This document shows, one piece after another, positions 7,595 through 14,330 of a stretch of 38,343 bases of DNA (the stretch's first letter is position 1; each line of letters starts with the position of its first letter). The notes below the pieces were generated by a model that saw nothing but the letters and a program-made list of their open reading frames with translations, did no database searches and had not been told where the DNA came from. This stretch comes from Candidatus Nomurabacteria bacterium (GTDB taxonomy: Bacteria; Patescibacteriota; Minisyncoccia; Phycocordibacterales; CAIJYI01). The position numbers and the translations under genes were made by a program. Location of the stretch: the NCBI GenBank assembly GCA_943356445.1, contig CALREZ010000009.1, positions 1-38,343 of the forward strand. Reading direction: 5' to 3'.

Positions 7595-8164
7595 TTATTC
7601 CCCGTTTTGAATCGCGTAAATTTTCTTTAATTCTTGTTTTGCGCGAAAGACCCTTGTTTTTATTGCGCCGACCGTTTCCCCTTCCATGTCGGCAATCTCT
7701 TGCTGTTTGTAACCCATAATGAAATGCAGATGAAGCACTCGGTGGAGATTTTTCGGCAGCTGAGAAAGAAGCGTGGCAACCAAATCTCCCAACTCCATCT
7801 CTTTTTCTTCGTCCTTCTTTTCAGAGAGATTATAAAAGAGTTCATCTTCCATGTAGACCCTCTTTCCGGAAATTCTTTTGCGTTTCTGGTGGAAAGTATA
7901 GCAGGTATTCAGAAGTATTTTGTACCCCCATGAACCGAAGGTGGCCCCCTCTTGCGATTGAAACCTCGCCGCGTTCACATAAATCTTGGTGAAGGCTTCC
8001 TGAACGACATCTTCCGCGTCTTCTTGGTTCCGAAGCACCCGATAGGCTTTTCTTAAAAACGGCGCTTGGTATCGTTCAACGAGCACCCCGAATACGGAGG
8101 GGCTTTCTATGGAAAGCCGTAAAAGTTCCTCGTCGCGTAAAGATGTATAATCAGCGGTCGTCAT
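7595..8164 (-). CDS. RNA polymerase sigma factor, ECF-like
   Basis: The protein has 189 aa with sigma region 2 at about 15-90 (VLVERYQAPFLRKAYRVLRN, then EDAEDVVQEAFTKIY) and region 4 at about 130-182 (LPKNLHRVLHLHFIMGYKQQ, EIADMEGETVGAIKTRVFRA). Regions 1 and 3 are absent, as in ECF factors. Known role: redirects core polymerase to a specific promoter set. An AT-rich imperfect inverted repeat (ACTAT G ATAGT) lies about 25 nt upstream of ATG 8164 and may be part of its own control region. It is co-transcribed with the small membrane protein downstream and divergent from efp. Confidence 0.93.
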   Translation of the reverse strand: MTTADYTSLRDEELLRLSIESPSVFGVLVERYQAPFLRKAYRVLRNQEDAEDVVQEAFTKIYVNAARFQSQEGATFGSWGYKILLNTCYTFHQKRKRISGKRVYMEDELFYNLSEKKDEEKEMELGDLVATLLSQLPKNLHRVLHLHFIMGYKQQEIADMEGETVGAIKTRVFRAKQELKKIYAIQNGE

Positions 8165-8242
8165 TTTGTGTCTTTCTGCTTTATAGTACTATCATAGTAA
8201 ACAAATGGTTACATTGTCAAAAACGAAACGCCGAGAGCTTTT

Positions 8243-8271
8243 TTGACTTTTCCCGTTTCCTCCGCTAGAAT
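8243..8271 (+). promoter_or_regulatory. Promoter of efp, predicts a leaderless mRNA
   Basis: TTGACT (8243-8248), a 17-bp spacer and TAGAAT (8266-8271) end 6 nt before ATG 8278. A start site at the usual distance falls on the A of the ATG. No Shine-Dalgarno is present. Confidence 0.7.
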
Positions 8272-8277
8272 AGCCCT

Positions 8278-8847
8278 ATGCTTGAATATAACGAAATAAC
8301 GCCTAAAAAGTGTATTATTATGGACGGAGCACCCTACGAAGTGCTCTCTTCTCATGTTTTTCGGATGCAGATGCGCAAACCGGTCAATCAGACCAAACTG
8401 AAAAATATCATTACCGGAAAAGTAACCGAACGGTCTTTTCATCAGTCGGAAAAAGCGGAAGAAGCTGATATTGAAACCAAAAATATCAAATATCTCTACG
8501 AAAACCGCGGAGAATACTGGTTCTGTGAAGAAAAGGATGCGTCAAAACGTTTCAAATTGAGCTCGGAGATCTACGGAAACGGCGCAAAATACGTTAAACC
8601 GAACACTCTTGTGGAAGCAATGGTCTTTGAAGATGAGATTATCGGTATCAAACTCCCTATCAAAGTAGAACTCAAGGTTACTGAAGCGGCGCCCGCCGTC
8701 AAAGGAGATACCGCTCAAGGCGCCAGCAAGACTGTTACGATGGAAACCGGGCTTATCCTGAATGTCCCCCTCTTCATCAACGAAGGTGACGTGCTCCGCA
8801 TCAATACCGACACGGGAGAATATACGGAACGAGTGGACAAGAAATAA
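8278..8847 (+). CDS. efp: Translation elongation factor P
   Basis: EF-P relieves ribosome stalling on polyproline by reaching the peptidyl-transferase centre with a loop. The 189-aa protein shows all three beta-barrel domains: an N-terminal KOW-like domain with KLKNIITGKVTERSF, an OB domain with VEAMVFEDEIIGIKLP, and a C-terminal VPLFINEGDVLRINTDTGEY. Aligned without gaps to E. coli EF-P, the tip PGKGQA becomes MQMRKP, so the modified Lys34 position holds Met32 followed by Arg33 and Lys34. The usual beta-lysylation target is therefore absent, and no modification enzyme gene is visible here. The gene has its own strong promoter and terminator. Confidence 0.96.
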   Translation: MLEYNEITPKKCIIMDGAPYEVLSSHVFRMQMRKPVNQTKLKNIITGKVTERSFHQSEKAEEADIETKNIKYLYENRGEYWFCEEKDASKRFKLSSEIYGNGAKYVKPNTLVEAMVFEDEIIGIKLPIKVELKVTEAAPAVKGDTAQGASKTVTMETGLILNVPLFINEGDVLRINTDTGEYTERVDKK

Positions 8848-8855
8848 AAGAACGT

Positions 8856-8882
8856 AAAATACCCGATTTAATCGGGTATTTT
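8856..8882 (+). terminator. efp terminator
   Basis: Perfect 12-bp stem AAAATACCCGAT / ATCGGGTATTTT with a 3-nt loop, followed by T residues. Confidence 0.85.
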
Positions 8883-8960
8883 TTTATGGAATTAGCTTGC
8901 CATATACCCTTTTCCTTTATATGATAGGAAAAGTTCTTTTTGTCTGAAGAGGTTCTTTGT

Positions 8961-9476
8961 ATGCGCAAATATGTCTTAACCGGCGGGCCGTGTGCCGGAA
9001 AAACTACGGTTCTTAATATCCTTTCCAAACGCGGATATATGGTTTTAGAAGAAACCGCAAGAGTGATTATAGAAAAAGAAGTCGCCGAAGGAAGCGATAT
9101 TCTTCCCTGGAAAAACGCAAAAGCATTCCAAGAAAAAGTGGCATGGAAACAGTTAAGAAAAGAAGTTTTTGCGCCGCGAAGTCCAATACTTTTTTTGGAT
9201 CGCGGCATCATTGACGGATACGGGTATTCTATTCTGGAAAAAGTGACCGCTCCAAAGGTTATTTCTTGGTTCGGAAAAAATCGGTATGATAAAGTTTTTC
9301 TTCTTGAACCGCTTCCCTTTTACGAATTGGACGAATCGCGGATGGAAGATCAGGCGTTTGCGTATGCCGTTCACGAAGAAATACGAAAGGCGTATGTTCA
9401 TTTCGGACATGATATTATTTTAGTACCGGTACTGCCTCCGGAAGAACGAACGGACTTTATTTTGGAAAGAATATAA
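8961..9476 (+). CDS. P-loop ATPase of the AAA_28 / NadR-like kinase type
   Basis: The protein has 171 aa. Walker A is GGPCAGKTTVL at about residues 8-18; a LFLDRGIIDGYGY segment (about 75-87) resembles the Walker B/lid region of small kinases; DKVFLLEPLPFYELD and EEIRKAYVHFGHDIILVPVL follow. Known members are small ATP-binding proteins related to the kinase domain of NadR; most have no assigned substrate. The track starts at TTG 8940, but GAAGAGG 8 nt before ATG 8961 makes the latter the better start. It converges on rpsR across a shared terminator. Confidence 0.85.
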   Translation: MRKYVLTGGPCAGKTTVLNILSKRGYMVLEETARVIIEKEVAEGSDILPWKNAKAFQEKVAWKQLRKEVFAPRSPILFLDRGIIDGYGYSILEKVTAPKVISWFGKNRYDKVFLLEPLPFYELDESRMEDQAFAYAVHEEIRKAYVHFGHDIILVPVLPPEERTDFILERI

Positions 9477-9485
9477 GTCTACAAA

Positions 9486-9512
9486 AAACGACCCTTTTTA
9501 AGAGGGTCGTTT
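9486..9512. terminator. Bidirectional terminator between the ATPase gene and rpsR
   Basis: Stem AAACGACCCT / AGGGTCGTTT with a 7-nt loop, flanked by A-rich and T-rich sequence on the two sides, fits use in both directions. Confidence 0.8.
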
Positions 9513-9523
9513 CTTTTTTGTCT

Positions 9524-9739
9524 TTATCTTCCGACGAATGGGAGGAGTCCCATAATGCGGGAGTTTTTGACAGCCAAAGCGAGTTTGCGTTGGTTTTTGG
9601 CGCTCGTGCCCGTTTTCTTCCTGGAGATAATTCTCGCATACGGATCAAGAAACTTTTTGAGGAGCTCCGTATCTTTATAATCAATATGTTTGATGTTATT
9701 TGAAGAAAAATAACACTGCTTTACTTCCTTTTTTTGCAT
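9524..9739 (-). CDS. rpsR: Ribosomal protein S18
   Basis: Small-subunit protein that binds next to S6 on 16S rRNA. The 71-aa sequence has the family pattern [50 protein letters not shown]. The start is 20 nt after the ssb stop in the order rpsF-ssb-rpsR. In many bacteria rplI (L9) follows; here the operon ends in a terminator instead. Confidence 0.97.
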   Translation of the reverse strand: MQKKEVKQCYFSSNNIKHIDYKDTELLKKFLDPYARIISRKKTGTSAKNQRKLALAVKNSRIMGLLPFVGR

Positions 9740-9759
9740 AATACTTTATTTATTTTTTC

Positions 9760-10233
9760 CTAGAACGGGATATCTTCTAAATTAACTTCTTCTTCCGGAT
9801 ACTGAATGGTATCCATCGGTTCGGGTTGTTTGGCGTTGCCTGCTCCGGTTTGCGGTCTCGGCGCATTTCCTCCTTGAGATTGAGGCGCTCCGGTCGGAGC
9901 TCCCGTTCCCGGACGAGGTCCGAATTGGACGCGGTCGGCAACGATCTCGGTGCGGTAATGTTTTACTCCGTCTTTATCCCAGCTTCTGGTCGTCATGCGG
10001 CCTTCCACCAAGACGGAACTTCCCTTTGTTAAATAACGAGCAACGTTCTCGGCCTGTATCCCAAATACCACCACATTGTGAAAATCAGTAAAATCCTGCT
10101 TCACCCCGTTCTTATCCTTTCGCGTAAAATTGGTCGCGACGGAGAAAGAAGTGACTTTAATGCCCGACGGCAGAGCTTTTATCTCCGGGTCTCGCGTTAA
10201 ATTTCCGATTATGATGGCTTTGTTAAGATACAT
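9760..10233 (-). CDS. ssb: Single-stranded DNA-binding protein
   Basis: The protein has 157 aa. An OB-fold occupies residues 1-108 (MYLNKAIIIGNLTRDPEIK, FHNVVVFGIQAENVARYLTKGSSVLVEGRM), followed by a disordered Gly/Pro/Gln-rich linker and the acidic tip ending EEEVNLEDIPF, which recruits repair and replication partners. AAAGGAAC precedes the ATG as a plausible Shine-Dalgarno. Middle gene of the rpsF-ssb-rpsR operon. Confidence 0.98.
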   Translation of the reverse strand: MYLNKAIIIGNLTRDPEIKALPSGIKVTSFSVATNFTRKDKNGVKQDFTDFHNVVVFGIQAENVARYLTKGSSVLVEGRMTTRSWDKDGVKHYRTEIVADRVQFGPRPGTGAPTGAPQSQGGNAPRPQTGAGNAKQPEPMDTIQYPEEEVNLEDIPF

Positions 10234-10255
10234 GTTTTGAAAGTTCCTTTAACTC

Positions 10256-10756
10256 TTAAGCGATAATGAGGTCGTCAATCGTTTTGTCTAACTCCGCTTC
10301 GTTGATGATCTCTTTCGGCTCTTCTTCTTTTGTTGCTTCCTTCGGGGCTGATTTGATCGGCTTTGAGGCGAAGGCGGCAGGTTTTCTGGTAAGCGTATTT
10401 TCTCTGACGGTTTTGATGATGAGGTAACGCAATACGTTTGGTTCCGCATCAAGGGCTTTTTTGAGTTTCAAAACGCCCTTCGGTTCGCCGTCAAATTTGA
10501 CCCATCCGAAATATGCATTTTCAAACTTCGTTTTCTTGTTTGAGAACACCTTATACATCGGATAAGATAAGGCTAAAAGCCTGGGATTTTCTTCGGCAAA
10601 AGTGGTACCTCCTGCCGCCGTGATCGCCTCTTTGATGCGACCTGACTCTTGTTCGAGATCCGCTTCCTGTACATAAGGAAGAAGCAAGTACCCTACTTCA
10701 TACACACGGGTCTCAGTCTCTAATTCTTTTAATTCTTCGTTTTCCATAAGCGCCAT
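10256..10756 (-). CDS. rpsF: Ribosomal protein S6
   Basis: Small-subunit protein pairing with S18. The S6 fold lies at about residues 16-110 (TRVYEVGYLLLPYVQEADLE ... NAYFGWVKFDGEPKGVLKLK). A charged C-terminal tail ends EAELDKTIDDLIIA. The track start at 10783 gives an extra hydrophobic N-terminus; ATG 10756 is preferred because TATATT ends 7 nt before it. First gene of the rpsF-ssb-rpsR operon. A further in-frame ATG at 10747 is also possible. Confidence 0.93.
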   Translation of the reverse strand: MALMENEELKELETETRVYEVGYLLLPYVQEADLEQESGRIKEAITAAGGTTFAEENPRLLALSYPMYKVFSNKKTKFENAYFGWVKFDGEPKGVLKLKKALDAEPNVLRYLIIKTVRENTLTRKPAAFASKPIKSAPKEATKEEEPKEIINEAELDKTIDDLIIA

Positions 10757-10820
10757 ACTAACAAATATATCCATATTATGCAAGGGTTGCGGGAAATTGT
10801 CTTTAGTCCTTAAGAAATTG

Positions 10821-11204
10821 TTAAATGGGAGTTTTCCGTGAAATTTTATGGCCTTTTTTTACCGCCTCGTCTATTTCAGAGGAAATATACCATGAATAGT
10901 ATAAGTAAAATCCATAGGAAGCGCTCATACTATCATCATGTCCAAGAAACATTTTTGCGGCCAGTTTTACGTCCTGCAAAAGCTTGCCGTAAAGCATTTC
11001 GTAGACATTGTTTTCCATATCAAACAAAGAAAGAGCTGTTTTAATAAGGGGTTTAAGATATTCTGCAGTATTATCAAAATTTTCCGTATCTTTTTGAAGA
11101 ATGAGAATCTCTTCTTCTCTTGATTTTGGTATAAAGTCTTTTTTCAATCTCACGATTTCGGTTATGTCTTTCTCTTCAAAGGAGACTTTTTCTTCGTTTT
11201 TCAT
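10821..11204 (-). CDS. Hypothetical protein, 127 aa
   Basis: I do not recognise this protein. It is acidic and helical in its N-terminal half (KDITEIVRLKKDFIPKSREE) with a Tyr-rich segment near residue 95 (SYGFYLYYSWYISSEID). No signal peptide or membrane helix is evident. It sits alone between the coiled-coil gene's terminator and rpsF on the same strand. The ATG at 11204 lacks a Shine-Dalgarno and has TATATT 11 nt upstream. AT-richer and less codon-biased than the ribosomal neighbours, so possibly a lineage-specific gene. Confidence 0.6.
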   Translation of the reverse strand: MKNEEKVSFEEKDITEIVRLKKDFIPKSREEEILILQKDTENFDNTAEYLKPLIKTALSLFDMENNVYEMLYGKLLQDVKLAAKMFLGHDDSMSASYGFYLYYSWYISSEIDEAVKKGHKISRKTPI

Positions 11205-11289
11205 ATAATTCTAAGAATATATCTCTATTAGAACACACAATGATAAAAAAACACAGGGAAACTTGAAATACAGAAAAAGAAGACAAAAA

Positions 11290-11315
11290 GTACCCAAAAC
11301 TCTCGTTTTGGGTAC
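11290..11315 (-). terminator. Terminator of the coiled-coil gene
   Basis: Stem GTACCCAAAA / TTTTGGGTAC with a 6-nt loop. On the minus strand it is followed by a T-run. Confidence 0.85.
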
Positions 11316-11328
11316 AACTATGCTGTTT

Positions 11329-12444
11329 TTATGAACCACGGAGCTTTTCTTCTCCTTCTTCAATCCACTGCTCCAATTTTGCTATCCATTCTTTTTTGGA
11401 CTCAATTTGCTCTTCTGATTCTGAAATCCAACCGGAGACTCGGTCGTAATAACTCCCCTGTCTCGCATTTGAGAGTTTTTCTTGCAGATCAGAAAGATGA
11501 TGTTCCATGCGAGAGAGATCATTAACCGCCTTTTCGTGTTTTTCACGATTGATTTCAAGATTAGACAGAATACGATTTTTCCATTCAGTATGGCGATTTT
11601 GCTTTTCCTCGCGGAAAACTTGTCTTTTACTGTATTCTTCTGATTTCTCTTCTTTGAACTTTTTCCATTGTTCATTCAAAAATTCACGAGCTTCAGTAAT
11701 AGCTTTAAAACATTCCTGTTTGTGCTCATAAGTCATTTTGTGTTTATTTTCAGTAAGAGTTTTACTGGATTTTTTTATCACGTCATCTAGTTTTTTCATT
11801 GACAAACGAAACACATCATCAAATTTATCCTCACCCGCACAAGGAATCAATGCTCCCATTGTCACCGCGCCCAAAAGTAACTTTTCCCCAAAATTGGACA
11901 TTTGCACACTCGAATAAGTAGGAGCAGATTTTGCAAGAAAAAGATCATTTAATATCTCATTCCTGTAATCGCGAGCGGAATAAAATTCTTTATTACTTCT
12001 TTCTTCAGACTCTTTGTTTTTAATAGCAGTACATTTTTCATTAAACTTAGTCCAAAGCCTTTCTCTGTCCCCGTGAGAAAGTTTTACTGTTTTAAACATT
12101 TGAGAAACTTCGCGTATCTTTTTCCATTGTTCAGCATAACTATATTTGGAAAAAATATCACTGGATTCCTGAATACATTCAATTTCACGTTCCAATTGTT
12201 CAGTGTTTCTTTTTTGCTCATCCCGAAACTCTTGTTGTTTCGTTTTATGCTCTTTATACAAGCTATCAAATTGTGTCCACAAGTTTTCCCTGTCCTCACG
12301 GCGAAGCTTCAAACTTTTGAACATTTGAGATATTTCATCGGCCGTATCACGGAAAGTTCTGCTTCCCGGAACCAAAAGAGAGATTTTCTCTCTTATCATT
12401 TCTGCATTAGCATGAAGTTCATTCTTTTCTATCGGTTTATTCAT
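11329..12444 (-). CDS. Coiled-coil protein with DUF349-like repeats
   Basis: The protein has 371 aa from ATG 12444, which follows an AAAGGAAAAG Shine-Dalgarno; the track start at 12486 is less likely because it runs into the tatD terminator. It is almost entirely helical and charged. Two related repeats are visible: EISQMFKSLKLRREDRENLW and EVSQMFKTVKLSHGDRERLW, each continuing into a W..F..L pattern. A looser third copy is EAREFLNEQWKKFKEEKSEE. This W/F spacing resembles DUF349 repeats. A short hydrophobic patch (LLLGAVTMGALIPCAGE, about 190-206) interrupts the helices. Function unknown; a structural or nucleic-acid-associated role is conceivable. Confidence 0.65.
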   Translation of the reverse strand: MNKPIEKNELHANAEMIREKISLLVPGSRTFRDTADEISQMFKSLKLRREDRENLWTQFDSLYKEHKTKQQEFRDEQKRNTEQLEREIECIQESSDIFSKYSYAEQWKKIREVSQMFKTVKLSHGDRERLWTKFNEKCTAIKNKESEERSNKEFYSARDYRNEILNDLFLAKSAPTYSSVQMSNFGEKLLLGAVTMGALIPCAGEDKFDDVFRLSMKKLDDVIKKSSKTLTENKHKMTYEHKQECFKAITEAREFLNEQWKKFKEEKSEEYSKRQVFREEKQNRHTEWKNRILSNLEINREKHEKAVNDLSRMEHHLSDLQEKLSNARQGSYYDRVSGWISESEEQIESKKEWIAKLEQWIEEGEEKLRGS

Positions 12445-12471
12445 TTTTGCTTTTCCTTTCAAATTACAAAA

Positions 12472-12502
12472 AACTATACCAGACATTGTGTCTTGTATAG
12501 TT
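12472..12502 (-). terminator. tatD terminator
   Basis: Nested inverted repeat AACTATAC-C-AGACA / TGTCT-T-GTATAGTT with a 3-nt loop and a minus-strand T-run. It lies just upstream of the coiled-coil gene, so the symmetric sequence might also act as an operator. Confidence 0.7.
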
Positions 12503-12549
12503 ACTGAAATATATTATTAGTTATTTTTTGACTTTTGTCAATAATTACG

Positions 12550-13341
12550 TTATGTAATTTTAAAAATACGAAAAGCGTTTTCTACCATGGCGATGCGGAC
12601 TTTTTCGGGGTCTTCGTTCCGGATCTTTGCTAGGGCTTTTACCACTTCTTGGACGTATATCGGTTCGTTTCTTTTTCCTCGGTATGGAACGGGAGCAACG
12701 TAGGGAGAATCGGTTTCGGAGAGGATCATGGAAAGAGGGGCGTATTGTACGGCTTCATCGTAGTCGTGCGTAAAGGTGATAACGCCGGTAAAGGAGATGG
12801 TAAAATCAAGATTAAAGTATTTTTTTGCGGTTTCGGCGCCTTCGGAGAAAAAGTGGATATTCCCTCTTAACTTTTCTCCATATTCTCGTTTTTTAGAATG
12901 AAGAATATCAAGGAGGTCGGGGTGGGCCTCGCGACAGTGAATCATCAGAGGTAATCCATGAGAAACCGCAAATTCAAGCTGAGTTTCAAACAGAGCTTTT
13001 TGGCGAAGTTCTTCTTTTCTTTTTTCTTCGGGAACCCGCGAATAATCAAGACCGCATTCGCCTACGGCGATGACTTTTTTATGGTTTGAGAGATGGCTGT
13101 AAAATTCTTCGTTCCAAACTTCCCCGTTATTATCGGTCGGATGAAGACCGATGCAGGCAAAAATTCCTTCATGATCGTTCGCCAAAGAAACGGCTTTTTC
13201 GGACATGGCCTGATCCGTTCCAACAACAACAGAATAAACGCTCGCTTCTTGCATACGAGAAAGAGCAAAAGCGCAATCTTCGGAGAATTGCGGGTCATTG
13301 AGATGAGAGTGGGCGTCAAAATAGAGAGGGGTGGTAGACAT
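12550..13341 (-). CDS. tatD: TatD family metal-dependent hydrolase
   Basis: TatD enzymes are TIM-barrel metallohydrolases with 3'-5' exonuclease/DNase activity. The 263-aa protein has the metal-ligand series FDAHSHLND (residues 8-16), GECGLDY, MIHCREAH, HFFSE (usually HCFSG) and ETDSPY. Length matches the family. The pilin-like gene precedes it, with a GC-rich palindrome in the 68-bp gap. Substrate is not determinable; a role in DNA turnover or repair is likely. Confidence 0.95.
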   Translation of the reverse strand: MSTTPLYFDAHSHLNDPQFSEDCAFALSRMQEASVYSVVVGTDQAMSEKAVSLANDHEGIFACIGLHPTDNNGEVWNEEFYSHLSNHKKVIAVGECGLDYSRVPEEKRKEELRQKALFETQLEFAVSHGLPLMIHCREAHPDLLDILHSKKREYGEKLRGNIHFFSEGAETAKKYFNLDFTISFTGVITFTHDYDEAVQYAPLSMILSETDSPYVAPVPYRGKRNEPIYVQEVVKALAKIRNEDPEKVRIAMVENAFRIFKIT

Positions 13342-13372
13342 AAAAGAGTTTTGAAATTACCTTCAAACGTTT

Positions 13373-13397
13373 CGGGCGGGGTTACAAACCCCGCCCG
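13373..13397. repeat. GC-rich 25-nt palindrome (11-3-11), copy 2
   Basis: Arms CGGGCGGGGTT and AACCCCGCCCG around ACA. Same geometry and near-identical sequence as 1935-1959. It lies between the pilin-like gene and tatD and may terminate transcription, though no T-run follows. Confidence 0.65.
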
Positions 13398-13409
13398 GAG
13401 ACGAACAGA

Positions 13410-14312
13410 CTAACTGCCGAGGAAGTTATAAGTTTCAGGAACTCCGAGGCCGGCAACAATCGCGTGAACAATAAGCCATGCAGCAAGAGCTAAGGGGAGT
13501 CCAAAAACTATAACATTTACAAAAATAGTCTTAGCTTTTCCGATATTGGACGGATTTACTCCTGCTGTCAAATAAAGATAACCAGCATACGCAAAAGAGA
13601 TTGCAGCAAGAGGTACGGCAATAGCAAACAACAAGAAGTTTATAATCCTCTGGATTAAGGAAATGATGTCGTTAAAACCGCATTGATTGGCGGCGTCGGG
13701 GCCTTCGCCGGTTCCGCATTGGACGAGTCCACTGAGGAGACTACCGGATTGATTCGTATTGTTTCCTGCATTATTAGCGGAAGTATCCGTATTGGCGGCA
13801 TTTTGATCTGCTGCCGTATCTGCGACGCAGCAAGTTCCACTATTCGGACAGGTTTGGGAAATTGAGTGGGAACCAGTACCGCATGCCCCAGCAAAACAAG
13901 TTCCTCCGGAGTTCGCGCAAGTGGAAACTGTTTGGGCTGATGCCGGCACGCAGCAATCATAAATACCGCAAACCGGATCTGCTGGCTTGCTGTCGGTAGC
14001 GGCACAACCGCTTACCATACAAGTCCCCGTCCCTCCGGCGCAAGAAACCACCTGGGTTTGACCGGTGGATTGACCGGTCTGATTTGTTTGATCGGAAACT
14101 GTATTTTGTTGACAGGTATGACCTCCTGCCACACATTCGGCTTGCGAATTAAAACATTGGGGTGTTACGAAACCGATGTAGTACCACTGTCCGTCACCAC
14201 AAGCAACGGTAGCATGAGAAAAATTTGCCGCGGTTAATAACAAAAGAAAAACGAATGCGGAAAATACCGCCGTAATCGTTTTTGAAAAACCGCGAGAGAG
14301 AAAGTATTTCAT
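13410..14312 (-). CDS. Cys-rich exported protein with T4SS-pilin-like C-terminus
   Basis: The protein has 300 aa. A signal-peptide-like segment (residues 10-35, ending in SHA) precedes a Cys-rich region (about 37-165) with three related units: CAGGTGTCMVSGC, CANSGGTCFAGACG and CPNSGTCCV. A Asn/Thr/Gln-rich linker follows. The C-terminal 85 residues form two membrane helices (IINFLLFAIAVPLAAISFAY and VNVIVFGLPLALAAWLIVHA) joined by a short loop GVNPSNIGKAK, the layout of the VirB2-like pilin family abundant in Parcubacteria. Inference: a surface appendage or secretion component whose exported part is disulfide-rich. TATACT ends 6 nt before ATG 14312. It follows metG by 18 nt. Confidence 0.75.
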   Translation of the reverse strand: MKYFLSRGFSKTITAVFSAFVFLLLLTAANFSHATVACGDGQWYYIGFVTPQCFNSQAECVAGGHTCQQNTVSDQTNQTGQSTGQTQVVSCAGGTGTCMVSGCAATDSKPADPVCGIYDCCVPASAQTVSTCANSGGTCFAGACGTGSHSISQTCPNSGTCCVADTAADQNAANTDTSANNAGNNTNQSGSLLSGLVQCGTGEGPDAANQCGFNDIISLIQRIINFLLFAIAVPLAAISFAYAGYLYLTAGVNPSNIGKAKTIFVNVIVFGLPLALAAWLIVHAIVAGLGVPETYNFLGS

Positions 14313-14318
14313 ACTTTT

Positions 14319-14324
14319 AGTATA
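14319..14324 (-). promoter_or_regulatory. -10 element for leaderless pilin-like mRNA
   Basis: Minus-strand TATACT ends 6 nt before ATG 14312. The -35 region is weak. Confidence 0.45.
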
Positions 14325-14330
14325 CCTTTT

